Below, in pieces: positions 1 to 8,529 of a stretch of DNA of 64,000 nucleotides (position 1 is its first letter; each line of letters opens with the position of its first letter). The stretch lies in contig CAJKFS010000007.1 in the NCBI GenBank assembly GCA_905199225.1, positions 1 through 64,000 on the forward strand, written 5' to 3'. The DNA is from an uncultured Collinsella sp. (lineage in GTDB: Bacteria > Actinomycetota > Coriobacteriia > Coriobacteriales > Coriobacteriaceae). A model generated the notes under the pieces. It was not told where the DNA came from, did no database searches, and saw nothing but the letters and a program-made list of their open reading frames with translations. A program made the position numbers and the translations under genes.

Positions 1-76
1 TCCGTACATGTACGGATGAATATGGGAGGTGTTCGGATGAAGTTGATATTCAAGGCACCCTCAGATTCATCTTGAT

Positions 77-586
77 GTGTGGCATCAGCCAACGGCAACA
101 TGCTTTGAATCACTTATACTTGGAATTTCGGACGCGGCTATCTCGTTCGAGGAACCACGGGATAGCGTTCTTTCTTCAAAATATTTGGGTGAAAAGGAGC
201 TCAAGGTTCTTTCATGCCCAGCGGGTCATCTATCTGTGGGCGCCATGACCATTCGCGAGTTACTGGGCGGCAGGCTCGCTGTTCCCATTAATATGTCACC
301 CTGTCTCAATGCAATCAATCAATGCCCTGAAGCCCAGCTCGTCAATTTTCACTTCCGTGATGTTGAATACGGAAGCAGGGCTCAGACCGAGTTTCTTCAA
401 GCCGGGGGATTGATATTGAGTTTGTCTGGGTCTTCTCTTGCGTCGGATGGATCAGAAGTGAGTGAGTGCTCCATTGAAGGCTCGCGTGATGTAACCTTGC
501 CTATCTACTTTTGCTATCGGCAAAATTTCTGGACTGATCGACACCAGACGGTTTTTCTGCACCTATTGCGTCATCTTGCTTCGTGA
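77..586 (+). pseudogene. LysR-type regulator remnant (effector-binding domain only)
   Basis: The reading frame encodes about 170 residues that resemble the second half of a LysR-type effector-binding domain, including a typical LGISDAAISF strand early and a closing LPIYFCYRQN followed by an LRHL helix. The helix-turn-helix half is absent. The same frame is closed upstream by stops at 17, 38 and 44, while another frame just upstream reads a GTLR-like stretch typical of the start of this domain, which suggests a frameshift plus a small deletion. Codons are more A/T-rich than in most of the window. It could be an intact short gene, but a broken regulator cut by the window edge is more likely. 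The assignment rests on recognition of domain style only. Confidence 0.4.
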
Positions 587-705
587 GATTAATTGGCTTC
601 GAGACGTCAAGTGATTATTGACGCCTTGTAACACATAGCTGACAGCTTTGCCCTCATGCTTTTCCAAGAATCCGATTTAGATTGCTGGTTCTTGGAGGGC
701 GGAGC

Positions 706-1866
706 ATGAAAAACCGTACGGTTTTGCTTTATATGACATTCGTTTTTCTGTCGAACTTCAGCACCATCTTGTATTTTCTAACTGTCTACCTTGAGTTCGT
801 CGGGCTTTCGATGGTAGCGATTTCTAGCATGATGATTGCATACCAAGTGAGCAAGTTCATCCTAGAAGTTCCCACTGGCTATATTGCTGATAGGTTTGGA
901 CGAAAGACAAGCGGCCTCGTTGGCATTGTGGGAATGCTTGGGTACTACGCCGCCCTGCTCATCGTCCGATCTCCTCTGCTTTTAATCGGTGCGTTTGCTC
1001 TCAAGGGTTTTGCCGTTGCATGTGTGAGCGGATCCATCGAAGCGATTTACATTGACAGCGTCTCTCAGGACCAGCTCGTAAGACTTAATGTCGTTGAGCG
1101 ACTTGTTTTCTATGCCTCTTATGCCCTCTCCGCTTGCGTGGGCGGTTTCATTTCGTCTGTCGGTGCATATCTCATTGGTCTTTCGGCAGATATCATCGCA
1201 ATGGTGTTGACGTTGGTTGTTGTTGTCTGCATTCCTGAGATGCGAAGAGGGGGCACTGCGGCGACACCTGAACGTGGAATTAGCCCGAAGATGATCGGTG
1301 CCGCTATTGCGTGTAATGGCATTCTTCGTTCGGCGTTCATCATGGACTGTTCTCAGGCATTTGCTTTTGTCGCCCTGGAAGACTTTTTCTCACTGTTGCT
1401 TGCGGGTCGCGGAATGAATGCCGTCGCTTCGGGTGTGATCATTGCGGTCCAGCTCCTTGCCTCGGCCTCCATGGGGCTTATTGTGCCCAGTGTGATTGCT
1501 CATGTCGACAAGGGCCGTTTTGCGCGTATTTGCGGCATCGTGCGCCTTTCCCTGACTGTTCTATTTTTGATTCCCTTTACTCCGGTCTATTTGCTGCCCG
1601 TGTTCTATGTGTTGCAGACGGTCGCCTACTCGTTATTTGCTCCAATTAAATACTCAATTTTTCAAAATGCTGTCGATTCATCGATGCGCTGTTCACTGAT
1701 TTCGGTTCAAAGCCAGATGGTGGCGGTGGGTGCTGTTCTTTTCTATCTGCTCAACTCTGTGCTGAGTAGCGTTGCGGGCATTCGAGTCGTATTGCTTGTT
1801 GCGCTCGGGATTTCTTCCCTGGTGTATATCCCCGCGCTATTTCGTCTTACAAGTCAAAGGCCATGA
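706..1866 (+). CDS. Major facilitator superfamily transporter
   Basis: A 386-residue, very hydrophobic protein with about twelve membrane segments. The loop after the second helix carries the MFS signature-like run VPTGYIADRFGRKTSG, expected between helices 2 and 3 of drug/sugar MFS carriers. The start at 706 is chosen because GGAGGG lies 7 bases upstream; an in-frame TTG at 682 is less good. Substrate cannot be told from sequence; an efflux or metabolite carrier of the inner membrane is likely. It follows the LysR remnant in the same direction and shares its A/T-richer codon use, so both may have been acquired together. Confidence 0.85.
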   Translation: MKNRTVLLYMTFVFLSNFSTILYFLTVYLEFVGLSMVAISSMMIAYQVSKFILEVPTGYIADRFGRKTSGLVGIVGMLGYYAALLIVRSPLLLIGAFALKGFAVACVSGSIEAIYIDSVSQDQLVRLNVVERLVFYASYALSACVGGFISSVGAYLIGLSADIIAMVLTLVVVVCIPEMRRGGTAATPERGISPKMIGAAIACNGILRSAFIMDCSQAFAFVALEDFFSLLLAGRGMNAVASGVIIAVQLLASASMGLIVPSVIAHVDKGRFARICGIVRLSLTVLFLIPFTPVYLLPVFYVLQTVAYSLFAPIKYSIFQNAVDSSMRCSLISVQSQMVAVGAVLFYLLNSVLSSVAGIRVVLLVALGISSLVYIPALFRLTSQRP

Positions 1867-1899
1867 GTATTTAGGCACCGATAACTTATATATCAACGC

Positions 1900-1933
1900 A
1901 ATAAACCCGAGCGCGAGGGCGTTTGGGTTTATT
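1900..1933 (+). terminator. Probable terminator after the MFS gene
   Basis: AATAAACCC at 1900-1908 pairs with GGGTTTATT at 1925-1933. There is only a short T-rich tail, so strength is uncertain. Confidence 0.5.
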
Positions 1934-1986
1934 ATTGAGGCGTATGTAACCTGGCGGCGCCACACCGCCTGTTAGTAGGGAGACAC

Positions 1987-3165
1987 ATGAACGTTCTGGT
2001 CGTCAACGCGGGATCTTCGACCCTTAAGTATCAGGTCATCGACACCAAGTCCCATAAGGTGTCCGCAAAGGGCTCCTGCGAGCGCGTCTGCTTTACCGGT
2101 GGTACCTTCACCCATGCCGCCAATGGCTCCAAGAAGGTGACCGAGAACATCGAGTTCCCCGACCACAAGGTCGCCATCGAGGTCGTCCTGAAGGACCTTG
2201 AGGCCAACGGCGTCAAGATCGAGGGCATCGGCCACCGTATCGTTCAGGGTGGCTGGTACTTCGGCGATTCCTCCCTCGTCGACGAGGACGTCCTCGCCAA
2301 GATCCGCGAGGTCGCCCCGCTGGCGCCGCTGCACAACAACCCCGAGGCCAACGTTATCGAGTACTGCCTGGAGCAGTATCCCGATCTGCCCAATGTCACG
2401 GTCTACGACACCGCTTTCCACTTCAACATGCCCGAGGTCGCCAAGACCTACGCCCTTCCCAAGGATGTTTGCGACAAGCTGCACATCCGTAAGTACGGCG
2501 CCCACGGCACCAGCTACCGTTACATCTCCAAGAAGGTCGCCGAGATGACCAACGGCGAGGCTCGCAAGGTCGTCGTGTGCCATATCGGCTCCGGCGCCTC
2601 CCTGTGCGCCATCGAGGACGGCAAGTGCATGGACACCACCATGGGCCTCACCCCACTCGACGGCGTCATGATGGGCACCCGCTGCGGCTCCATCGACCCG
2701 GCTACCGTGTGCTACCTGCAGCGCGAGGGTGGCTACACCTTCGACGAGGTCGACGAGATGATGAACAAGAAGTCCGGCCTTTTGGCTGTGACCGGCGGCA
2801 AGACCAACGACTGCCGCAACGTCGAGGAGCTCGCCGCCGCTGGTGACCCCGATGCTCAGCTCGCCTTCGACATGTTTGTCTACAAGATTGCCGCCAAGGT
2901 TGCCGAGATGGCTACTTCTATGTGCGGTATGGACACCCTGGTCTTTACTGCCGGCATCGGCGAGCACGCTCCGGCTGTCCGCGCCGGTGTGGCCGACCGT
3001 CTGGCCTTTATGGGCGTCAAGATGGATCATGCCCGCAACGCCCTGCGTGGCGACGGCGCTTGGTGCCTGTCCGCCAAGGATTCCAAGGTCAAGATTTTCG
3101 TCATCCCCACGGACGAGGAGTTCATGATCGCTTCCGACGTCGAGCGCATCGTCAACGGCAAGTAA
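1987..3165 (+). CDS. ackA: Acetate kinase, first tandem copy (variant motifs)
   Basis: 392 residues, normal length for acetate kinase, which makes ATP and acetate from acetyl phosphate and ADP. Family marks are clear: NAGSST near residue 7, GIGHRIVQGG at 81-89, DTAF at 141, TTMGLTPLDG, GTRCGSIDP and FTAGIGEHAP. Two otherwise conserved spots differ: the HGTSH motif reads HGTSY (Tyr177), and the HLGNG phosphate-binding motif reads HIGSG (Ser202 in place of Asn). The second copy has the standard residues. A GGGAG ribosome site precedes the ATG. Its partner Pta is encoded convergently at 5059-6039. Function as an acetate kinase is probable, with possibly altered kinetics or phosphoryl donor. Confidence 0.93.
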   Translation: MNVLVVNAGSSTLKYQVIDTKSHKVSAKGSCERVCFTGGTFTHAANGSKKVTENIEFPDHKVAIEVVLKDLEANGVKIEGIGHRIVQGGWYFGDSSLVDEDVLAKIREVAPLAPLHNNPEANVIEYCLEQYPDLPNVTVYDTAFHFNMPEVAKTYALPKDVCDKLHIRKYGAHGTSYRYISKKVAEMTNGEARKVVVCHIGSGASLCAIEDGKCMDTTMGLTPLDGVMMGTRCGSIDPATVCYLQREGGYTFDEVDEMMNKKSGLLAVTGGKTNDCRNVEELAAAGDPDAQLAFDMFVYKIAAKVAEMATSMCGMDTLVFTAGIGEHAPAVRAGVADRLAFMGVKMDHARNALRGDGAWCLSAKDSKVKIFVIPTDEEFMIASDVERIVNGK

Positions 3166-3171
3166 TTGCAA

Positions 3172-3216
3172 GAGGGGAGGGGCTGGACGACCGAGCGCCG
3201 TTCGGCCCCCCTTTTA
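3172..3216 (+). terminator. Terminator between the two acetate kinase genes
   Basis: GGGGCTG (from 3178) can pair with CGGCCCC (from 3203), around an inner CCGA/TCGG step, followed by CTTTTAT. The second ackA is therefore likely to have its own promoter. Confidence 0.55.
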
Positions 3217-3251
3217 TGCTCGTTGGGCGATATGCCTGATAGCTATTTATT

Positions 3252-3266
3252 AAGTTGTGATAACTT
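3252..3266. promoter_or_regulatory. Palindrome upstream of second ackA
   Basis: AAGTT-GTGAT-AACTT forms an inverted repeat about 65 bases before the second ackA start, next to an AT-rich TTATTAAAAT stretch that could hold a -10 box. It looks like an operator; it contains one TTGTGA half-site of the kind bound by Rex, but the second half-site is absent. Confidence 0.3.
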
Positions 3267-3329
3267 CTTATTAAAATGCGGCCGCCTTAAGGGGTCTGCG
3301 TCGGCCGTATTGCACTGCAAAGGAGTCTC

Positions 3330-4508
3330 ATGAACGTACTTGTTGTCAACGCCGGCAGCTCAAGCCTTAAATATCAGCTTTTGGATACCGATACCCGCAA
3401 GGTTTTCGCCAAGGGCAACTGCGAGCGTATCGGATCGGACATGGGCATCTTTGGTCACTCCGAGAACGGTGGCGCCAAGCAAACCGAGGAGGTCCCTTTC
3501 CCCGATCATCGCTCTGCTATCGCTCGCGTGCTCGAGGAGCTCGAGAAGACCGACTTTACGATTGATGGCATTGGGCATCGCATCGTTCAGGGCGGCTGGC
3601 ACTTCGATGATTCCGCAGTTGTCGACGACGAGGTTATGGCCAAGATTCTCGAGGTGGCACCGCTTGCTCCGCTGCACAACTACGGCGAGGCCGCAGCAAT
3701 CGAGTATTGCCGCGAGAAGTATCCGGAGCTGCCCAACGTCGCCGTCTTCGATACCTCGTTTCACATGACCATGCCCGAGGTCGCCTATACCTACGCGCTG
3801 CCCAAGGACGTGTGCGACAAGTACCACGTGCGCAAGTACGGCGCCCACGGCACGAGCCACCGCTATGAGTGGATGATGGCCAAGGAGATCCTGGGTTCGC
3901 GCTGCCACCGTCTGCTTTCGTGCCATTTGGGTAACGGTGCTTCGCTTGCCGCCATTGAGGACGGCGTGTGCCGCGACACCACGATGGGCCTCACGCCGCT
4001 TGACGGTCTGATGATGGGTACCCGCTGCGGTTCCATTGACCCGGCTACCGTGTGCTACCTGCAGCGCGAGGGCGGCTACAGCTACCAGGAAGTCGACGAC
4101 ATGATGAACAAGCAGTCCGGCCTGCTTGCCATTTCGGGTATCTCCAACGACGCCCGCGACATCCGCACGCGCGCCTCCGAGGGCGACGAGCGCTGCCTTC
4201 TCGCCTTCGATATGTTCGCCTATAAGGCCATGCAGCAGGCCGGTTCCATGATCGCTTCCATGGCGGGCGTGGACACCATTACCTTTACCGCCGGCATTGG
4301 CGAGAACGACTGGTCGATCCGCAAGGCTTTCTGCGACTGCTTCGAGTGGCTGGGCGTGCGCATCGACAACAACAAGAACCGCGAGGCCGTGGGCAACGGC
4401 CCACAGGTCATCAGCGCCGCCGGCTCTTCCGTCACGGTTATGGTCATCCCCACCGACGAGGAATACATGATCGCCCACGACGTCGAGCGCCTGACCAAGA
4501 ACAACTAA
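3330..4508 (+). CDS. ackA: Acetate kinase, second tandem copy (canonical motifs)
   Basis: 392 residues, the same length as the first copy and alignable without gaps, but clearly diverged along its whole length, so the duplication is old. It keeps the textbook motifs NAGSSSLKYQ, GIGHRIVQGG, HGTSHRY (His177) and CHLGNGASL (Asn202), TTMGLTPLDG and FTAGIGEND. A strong AAGGAG lies 6 bases before the ATG and a strong terminator follows, so it is probably its own transcription unit. This copy is the safer candidate for the housekeeping enzyme that pairs with Pta in acetate formation. Confidence 0.95.
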   Translation: MNVLVVNAGSSSLKYQLLDTDTRKVFAKGNCERIGSDMGIFGHSENGGAKQTEEVPFPDHRSAIARVLEELEKTDFTIDGIGHRIVQGGWHFDDSAVVDDEVMAKILEVAPLAPLHNYGEAAAIEYCREKYPELPNVAVFDTSFHMTMPEVAYTYALPKDVCDKYHVRKYGAHGTSHRYEWMMAKEILGSRCHRLLSCHLGNGASLAAIEDGVCRDTTMGLTPLDGLMMGTRCGSIDPATVCYLQREGGYSYQEVDDMMNKQSGLLAISGISNDARDIRTRASEGDERCLLAFDMFAYKAMQQAGSMIASMAGVDTITFTAGIGENDWSIRKAFCDCFEWLGVRIDNNKNREAVGNGPQVISAAGSSVTVMVIPTDEEYMIAHDVERLTKNN

Positions 4509-4532
4509 CGCGCGCATTTGCAAGTAAACGAA

Positions 4533-4566
4533 AGGCCTCCAGAGCAACAGCTCCGGAGGCCTTTTT
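4533..4566 (+). terminator. Strong terminator after second ackA
   Basis: AGGCCTCC at 4533-4540 pairs with GGAGGCCT at 4555-4562 and runs into TTTTT. Confidence 0.88.
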
Positions 4567-4583
4567 GCTAGCAGGTGGACGAC

Positions 4584-4753
4584 GGAAACTCCATCCCATT
4601 TCGAGCGTAAATTCTGGGACACGCTTTCCAGTTGAGGCATGTTGCGGAAAGTGCGACCCACAATAAAGCAAAATTCCGTCCCAAAGTTTCCCAAACAGGC
4701 CCCAAGCGGAAGCCACATCCCACAATCCGCCTCCAAACTGGGATGTAGTTTCC
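4584..4753. repeat. Three-unit tandem repeat, 62-nt period, each unit an imperfect hairpin
   Basis: Three units begin at 4584, 4646 and 4708, exactly 62 bases apart with no gaps. Each starts GGAA, has CCCA at unit positions 12-15, and ends its first 46 bases with TTTCC (positions 42-46). GGAA(A) faces TTTCC, and CCCA faces TGGG in units 1 and 3, so each 46-base block can fold back on itself; a 16-base linker separates blocks. Unit 2 keeps the outer arms but has lost the TGGG half. No convincing gene lies here. It sits between the ackA terminator and the long hairpin at 4917. Origin and role are unknown. Confidence 0.65.
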
Positions 4754-4916
4754 GGCACAACAACCGCCGAAGCCCACCGGCCTTTCAATCTCCAAAGTGA
4801 TCATCATCAGCAACGCCTGCGCTCCCAGCAACGGCACCCATCCATTCAGATTTTCAGCTCCAGCTCGTAGCCAAGCCGCCGTCCACCCCGGATTCCCTGA
4901 TTGCTACGTGGCGGCA

Positions 4917-5043
4917 GGGACCCTACAGGGTAAAGCTCTGAAAATATTCCGCAGGACGCATGAAACCCCCGCCGCACGAAGTGCGCAGCGGGGGTTTCAT
5001 GCATGTCCGAGGACGTTTTCAGAGCTTTACCCTGTAGGGTCCC
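4917..5043. repeat. Long nested hairpin at the 3' end of pta
   Basis: A perfect 28-bp outer inverted repeat (4917-4944 with 5016-5043) encloses a perfect 15-bp inner one (4958-4972 with 4988-5002) tipped by CGCAC-GAA-GTGCG. The two 13-base spacers between outer and inner stems do not pair; instead both carry the same sense motif, TCCGCAGGAC on the left and TCCGAGGAC on the right. It starts 15 bases beyond the pta stop and lies between convergent transcription units, so it may stop or protect transcripts. The layout matches the hairpins at 8530 and 8733. Confidence 0.8.
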
Positions 5044-5058
5044 GAGAGGATATGTACG

Positions 5059-6039
5059 CTACTCAGCCATCTGAGCCTGGACGGCGGTGATGGCTACGAC
5101 ACCCACGATGTCGTCGGCAGAGCAGCCGCGCGAAAGGTCGTTGACCGGCTTGGCGATGCCCTGCAGGATGGGGCCGTAGGCGTCGGCGCCAGCGAAGCGC
5201 TGGACCAGCTTGTAGCCGATGTTGCCGGCCTCGAGGTCGGGGAACACGAGCACGTTGGCCTTGCCGGCGACGGAGGAGCCGGGAGCCTTGAGCTGGGCGA
5301 CGGTGGGGACGATAGCGGCGTCGAGCTGCAGGTCGCCGTCGATGGCGAGCTCGGGAGCCTTCTCCTTGCAGAACTTCACGGCCTCCTGGACCTTCTTGGC
5401 GACCTCGCCACCGGCGGAACCCATGGTGGAGTAGGAGAGCATGGCCACGTGCGGCTCAACATTGCCCATGAAGGTGGACCAGGAGTGAGCGGAGGCGATG
5501 GCGATCTCGGAGAGCTCGTCGGAGGACGGGTTGATGTTGAGGCCGCAGTCGGCGAAGATCAGCGTGCCGTCGGTGCCGAACTGCGGGGTGTCGGTGCACA
5601 TCACGAAGAAGGCCGAGACCAGCTTGGTGCCCGGGGCGGTCTTGAGGATCTGAAGCGCAGGGCGCAGGGTGTCGGCGGTGGAGTGGCAGGCGCCGGAGAC
5701 CAGGCCGTCGGCATCGCCCATCTTGACCATCATGGTGCCAAAGTAGGTGGCGTCCATCACCTGGGCGCGAGCCTGCTCGATGGTAACGCCCTTCTTGGCG
5801 CGGAGCTCGGCAAACTTCTGCGCGTACTCCTCGTGCTTCTCGGCATTGCGCGGGTCGATGACGGTAGCGCCGGGAACGTTGATCTCGTCGGGGTTGCCCA
5901 GGATGACGATCTTTGCCAGGCCCTCCTCGATGATTTTGGTGGCCGCGACGATAGTGCGCGGATCCTCACCCTCGGGCAGGACGATCGTCTTAAGGTCGGC
6001 CTTGGCGGCAGACTTCATACGGTTTAGGAAATCGCTCAT
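5059..6039 (-). CDS. pta: Phosphate acetyltransferase
   Basis: 326 residues, the size of the short Pta form that consists of the catalytic PTA_PTB domain only. It swaps phosphate and CoA on acetyl groups, feeding acetyl phosphate to AckA. Recognisable stretches are KTIVLPEGEDPRTIVAA at the N-terminus, DGLVSGACHSTADTLRP in the middle and PDLEAGNIGYKLVQRF near the end, all typical of this family. AAGGAG lies just before the ATG on the minus strand. It is encoded convergently with the two acetate kinase genes, so the pathway is co-located but not one operon. Confidence 0.95.
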   Translation of the reverse strand: MSDFLNRMKSAAKADLKTIVLPEGEDPRTIVAATKIIEEGLAKIVILGNPDEINVPGATVIDPRNAEKHEEYAQKFAELRAKKGVTIEQARAQVMDATYFGTMMVKMGDADGLVSGACHSTADTLRPALQILKTAPGTKLVSAFFVMCTDTPQFGTDGTLIFADCGLNINPSSDELSEIAIASAHSWSTFMGNVEPHVAMLSYSTMGSAGGEVAKKVQEAVKFCKEKAPELAIDGDLQLDAAIVPTVAQLKAPGSSVAGKANVLVFPDLEAGNIGYKLVQRFAGADAYGPILQGIAKPVNDLSRGCSADDIVGVVAITAVQAQMAE

Positions 6040-6166
6040 GATACTCCTTACAAGCGTTTCACTAAGCTCCAGGCGCCCGGCTGTTCACGAATAAACCCGC
6101 TGCTAGTGGGTCTACCTTTCAATTATGTTCGCCGTGGTGCTTGAGCTTTCCTTGTGTGGCAAGCTC

Positions 6167-6192
6167 ATTATAGGACGCATTAGCGCTATAAT
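6167..6192. promoter_or_regulatory. Divergent promoter region for pta and glf
   Basis: The 231-base gap between the divergent genes contains back-to-back -10-like boxes: TATAAT on the plus strand at 6187-6192 (towards glf) and TATAAT on the minus strand at 6167-6172 (towards pta). No good -35 box was found for either. Confidence 0.35.
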
Positions 6193-6270
6193 CGCTCTGA
6201 TAAATATGTCTCGAAGAATGTTCGAGAAAAGCCCAGCTAACGAGCCCGTGGCTTTTGACAAGGAGTATCG

Positions 6271-7473
6271 ATGCAGATTACCTCAGGCCTGCCTGAAGGC
6301 TTTAACGCCGGCGCGTACGACATGATTGTCGTCGGTGCTGGATATGCCGGTGCCGTTTGCGCCCGCCGTCTTGCCGAGACTATCGGCTATCGTGTTGCCG
6401 TTTTGGAGCGCCGTAGCCACATTGCGGGCAATGCCTATGACTGCACTGACGAGGCCGGGATCCTGATCCACGAGTACGGTCCGCATATCTATCACACCTT
6501 TAACGAGCGCGTGCACAATTTCCTGTCGCGCTTTACCAAGTGGACGGATTATCAGCACAAGGTGCTCGCCAACATCAACGGTACCCTTATGCCCGTGCCC
6601 TTCAACCATGCGAGTCTCAAGCTCGCCTTTGGTGACGAGCGCGGCGAGGAGCTGTATCAGAAGCTCGTGGAGACCTTTGGCAAGGATGTCAAGGTGCCCA
6701 TTATGGAGCTGCGTAAGAAGAACGACCCGGATCTTGCCGAGGTCGCCGATTACGTCTACGAGAACGTCTTTTTGCATTACACCATGAAGCAGTGGGGCCA
6801 GACGCCCGATCAGATCGACCCCTCGATCACCGGCCGCGTTCCCGTCTTTGTGGGCGATGATGACCGCTACTTCCCGCAAGCTCCCTTCCAGGGCATGCCG
6901 CAGGAGGGCTACACGGCGCTCTTTGAGCACATGCTCGACCACGATCTGATCGACGTGTTCTGCGACGTGGACGCCCGCGATCTCTTTGAGATCGACGAGA
7001 CCACCGTCAAGATCGATGGCAAGGTCTACGGCGGCGAGATTGTCTATACCGGTCCTCTCGATGAGCTGTTCAGCCTCGACTTGGGTGCGTTGCCGTACCG
7101 CACGCTCGATATGAAGTTCGAGACGCTCGACATCGACCAGTTCCAGCCCGTGGGCACCGTCAACTACACCACCAGCGAGGACTACACGCGTATCACCGAG
7201 TTCAAGAACATGACCGGTCAGGTCCTGCCCGGCAAGACCACCATCATGAAGGAATACTCCAAGGCCTATACGCCCGGCTCGGGTGAGACGCCGTACTACG
7301 CCATTCTTGAGCCCGAGAACCGTGAGCTCTATGAGCGCTATCTTGAGCGCGTCCAGAACCTGACGAACTTCCACCCGGTGGGTCGTCTGGCCGAGTATCG
7401 TTACTACGATATGGACGCTGTGACCAATTCCGCCCTCGATCTTTCGGATGAGATTATCGCCTGCCATGCATAA
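6271..7473 (+). CDS. glf: UDP-galactopyranose mutase
   Basis: 400 residues, usual for this flavoenzyme, which converts UDP-galactopyranose to UDP-galactofuranose for surface galactans. The N-terminus has the FAD-binding Rossmann motif VVGAGYAGAVCA at about residues 20-31, then ERRSHIAGNAYD, the HEYGPHIYHT motif and a KQWGQTPDQID stretch, all hallmarks of Glf. An AAGGAG precedes the ATG. The following glycosyltransferase overlaps its stop codon, so the two are translationally linked and likely act in one polysaccharide pathway. Confidence 0.95.
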   Translation: MQITSGLPEGFNAGAYDMIVVGAGYAGAVCARRLAETIGYRVAVLERRSHIAGNAYDCTDEAGILIHEYGPHIYHTFNERVHNFLSRFTKWTDYQHKVLANINGTLMPVPFNHASLKLAFGDERGEELYQKLVETFGKDVKVPIMELRKKNDPDLAEVADYVYENVFLHYTMKQWGQTPDQIDPSITGRVPVFVGDDDRYFPQAPFQGMPQEGYTALFEHMLDHDLIDVFCDVDARDLFEIDETTVKIDGKVYGGEIVYTGPLDELFSLDLGALPYRTLDMKFETLDIDQFQPVGTVNYTTSEDYTRITEFKNMTGQVLPGKTTIMKEYSKAYTPGSGETPYYAILEPENRELYERYLERVQNLTNFHPVGRLAEYRYYDMDAVTNSALDLSDEIIACHA

Positions 7474-8497
7474 AGTCATAACATTCGGTATTCCCTCGTA
7501 TAACGCCGCCAAGGACATGGACCATTGCATCACCTCTATCTTGGAGGGGAGCAATTACGCCACCGATATCGAGATTATCGTGGTGGACGACGGCTCCAAG
7601 GACGAGACGGCCGCCAAGGCCGACGAGTGGGAGGCCCGTTACCCTGGAATCATCCGCGCGGTGCACCAGGAGAACGGCGGTCACGGTATTGCCGTCCTTT
7701 CGGGTCTGCGCGAGGCGCAGGGCACCTACTACAAGGTTGTTGATTCGGACGACTGGCTTGACGGTGCTGCCCTTTCGACCATGCTGTCGATTCTGCGTGG
7801 CTTTGAAGAGCGCGACCAGCGCGTTGACCTGTTTATCTCGAACTACGTGTACGAGAAGGTTTACGAGGGCACGCATACCGCTATTGGCTACAAATTTGCC
7901 CTGCCGCGCAAAAAGATCTTTTCTTGGGGTCAGATCGGTCATTTCCGCCTGGACCAGAACCTACTCATGCACAGCCTGTGCTATCGCACGGATGTGCTGC
8001 GCGAGTCCAACCTTCCCATGCCGCCGCACACGTTCTATGTGGACAACATCTACGCCTACGTGCCGCTGCCGCGTTGCAAGACCATGTACTACGCCGACAT
8101 CGACCTCTACCGCTACTTTATCGGTCGCGAGGGCCAGAGTGTCAACGAGGCCACGATGGTCAAGCGTCTGGACCAGCAGTTCCGTGTTACGCGTATCATG
8201 ATGGAGTCGTACCACCTGTACAGCGATGTCGAGTCGTCACGCCTACGTTCGTACATGATGGGCTATTTCACCATGATGATGGCGATCTGCTCGGTGCTCA
8301 CCAAGCTTTCCGAGGAAGATTGCGCCGACGAGCGCCTAAAGACGCTGTGGAATGATTTGAAGGCCTACGACGAGCGCATGTATCGTCGTGCCCGCTACGG
8401 CGTGGTCGGGTTCTTCACCAATCTGCGCGGACGGGCCGGAGACAAAACCACGCTTGGCCTATACCGTCTTGCCTCAAAGATCTTCAAATTCAACTAG
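7466..8497 (+). CDS. Family 2 glycosyltransferase
   Basis: About 343 residues with a GT-A fold start: FGIPSYNAAKDMDHCITSI, then IIVVDDGSKDET (nucleotide/metal region) and VVDSDDWLD (the DxD metal motif). The C-terminal half is variable and ends in a basic, helical SKIFKFN tail. The start at 7466 overlaps the glf stop by 8 bases; an in-frame ATG at 7448 would add six residues. It probably transfers a sugar, possibly galactofuranose supplied by Glf, to a surface glycan; the acceptor cannot be told. Confidence 0.88.
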   Translation: MHKVITFGIPSYNAAKDMDHCITSILEGSNYATDIEIIVVDDGSKDETAAKADEWEARYPGIIRAVHQENGGHGIAVLSGLREAQGTYYKVVDSDDWLDGAALSTMLSILRGFEERDQRVDLFISNYVYEKVYEGTHTAIGYKFALPRKKIFSWGQIGHFRLDQNLLMHSLCYRTDVLRESNLPMPPHTFYVDNIYAYVPLPRCKTMYYADIDLYRYFIGREGQSVNEATMVKRLDQQFRVTRIMMESYHLYSDVESSRLRSYMMGYFTMMMAICSVLTKLSEEDCADERLKTLWNDLKAYDERMYRRARYGVVGFFTNLRGRAGDKTTLGLYRLASKIFKFN

Positions 8498-8529
8498 CTG
8501 CCGAGTAATCGCTGCTGATAGGTTGACTG

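Noticed and set aside
3252..3266. Rex operator before the second ackA
   Set aside because: Only one TTGTGA half-site is present; the palindrome centre does not match the Rex pattern, so it is listed only as an unknown palindrome.
4584..4753. CRISPR array
   Set aside because: Conserved positions are scattered through each 62-nt unit rather than forming one intact repeat with unique spacers, and no cas genes are near.
4797..5090. Short frames through the hairpin region after ackA
   Set aside because: They translate inverted repeats and the 62-nt array in no consistent frame; no ribosome sites.
6125..6325. Small plus-strand frame between pta and glf
   Set aside because: Overlaps promoter-like sequence and the start of glf, no ribosome site and no recognisable protein.
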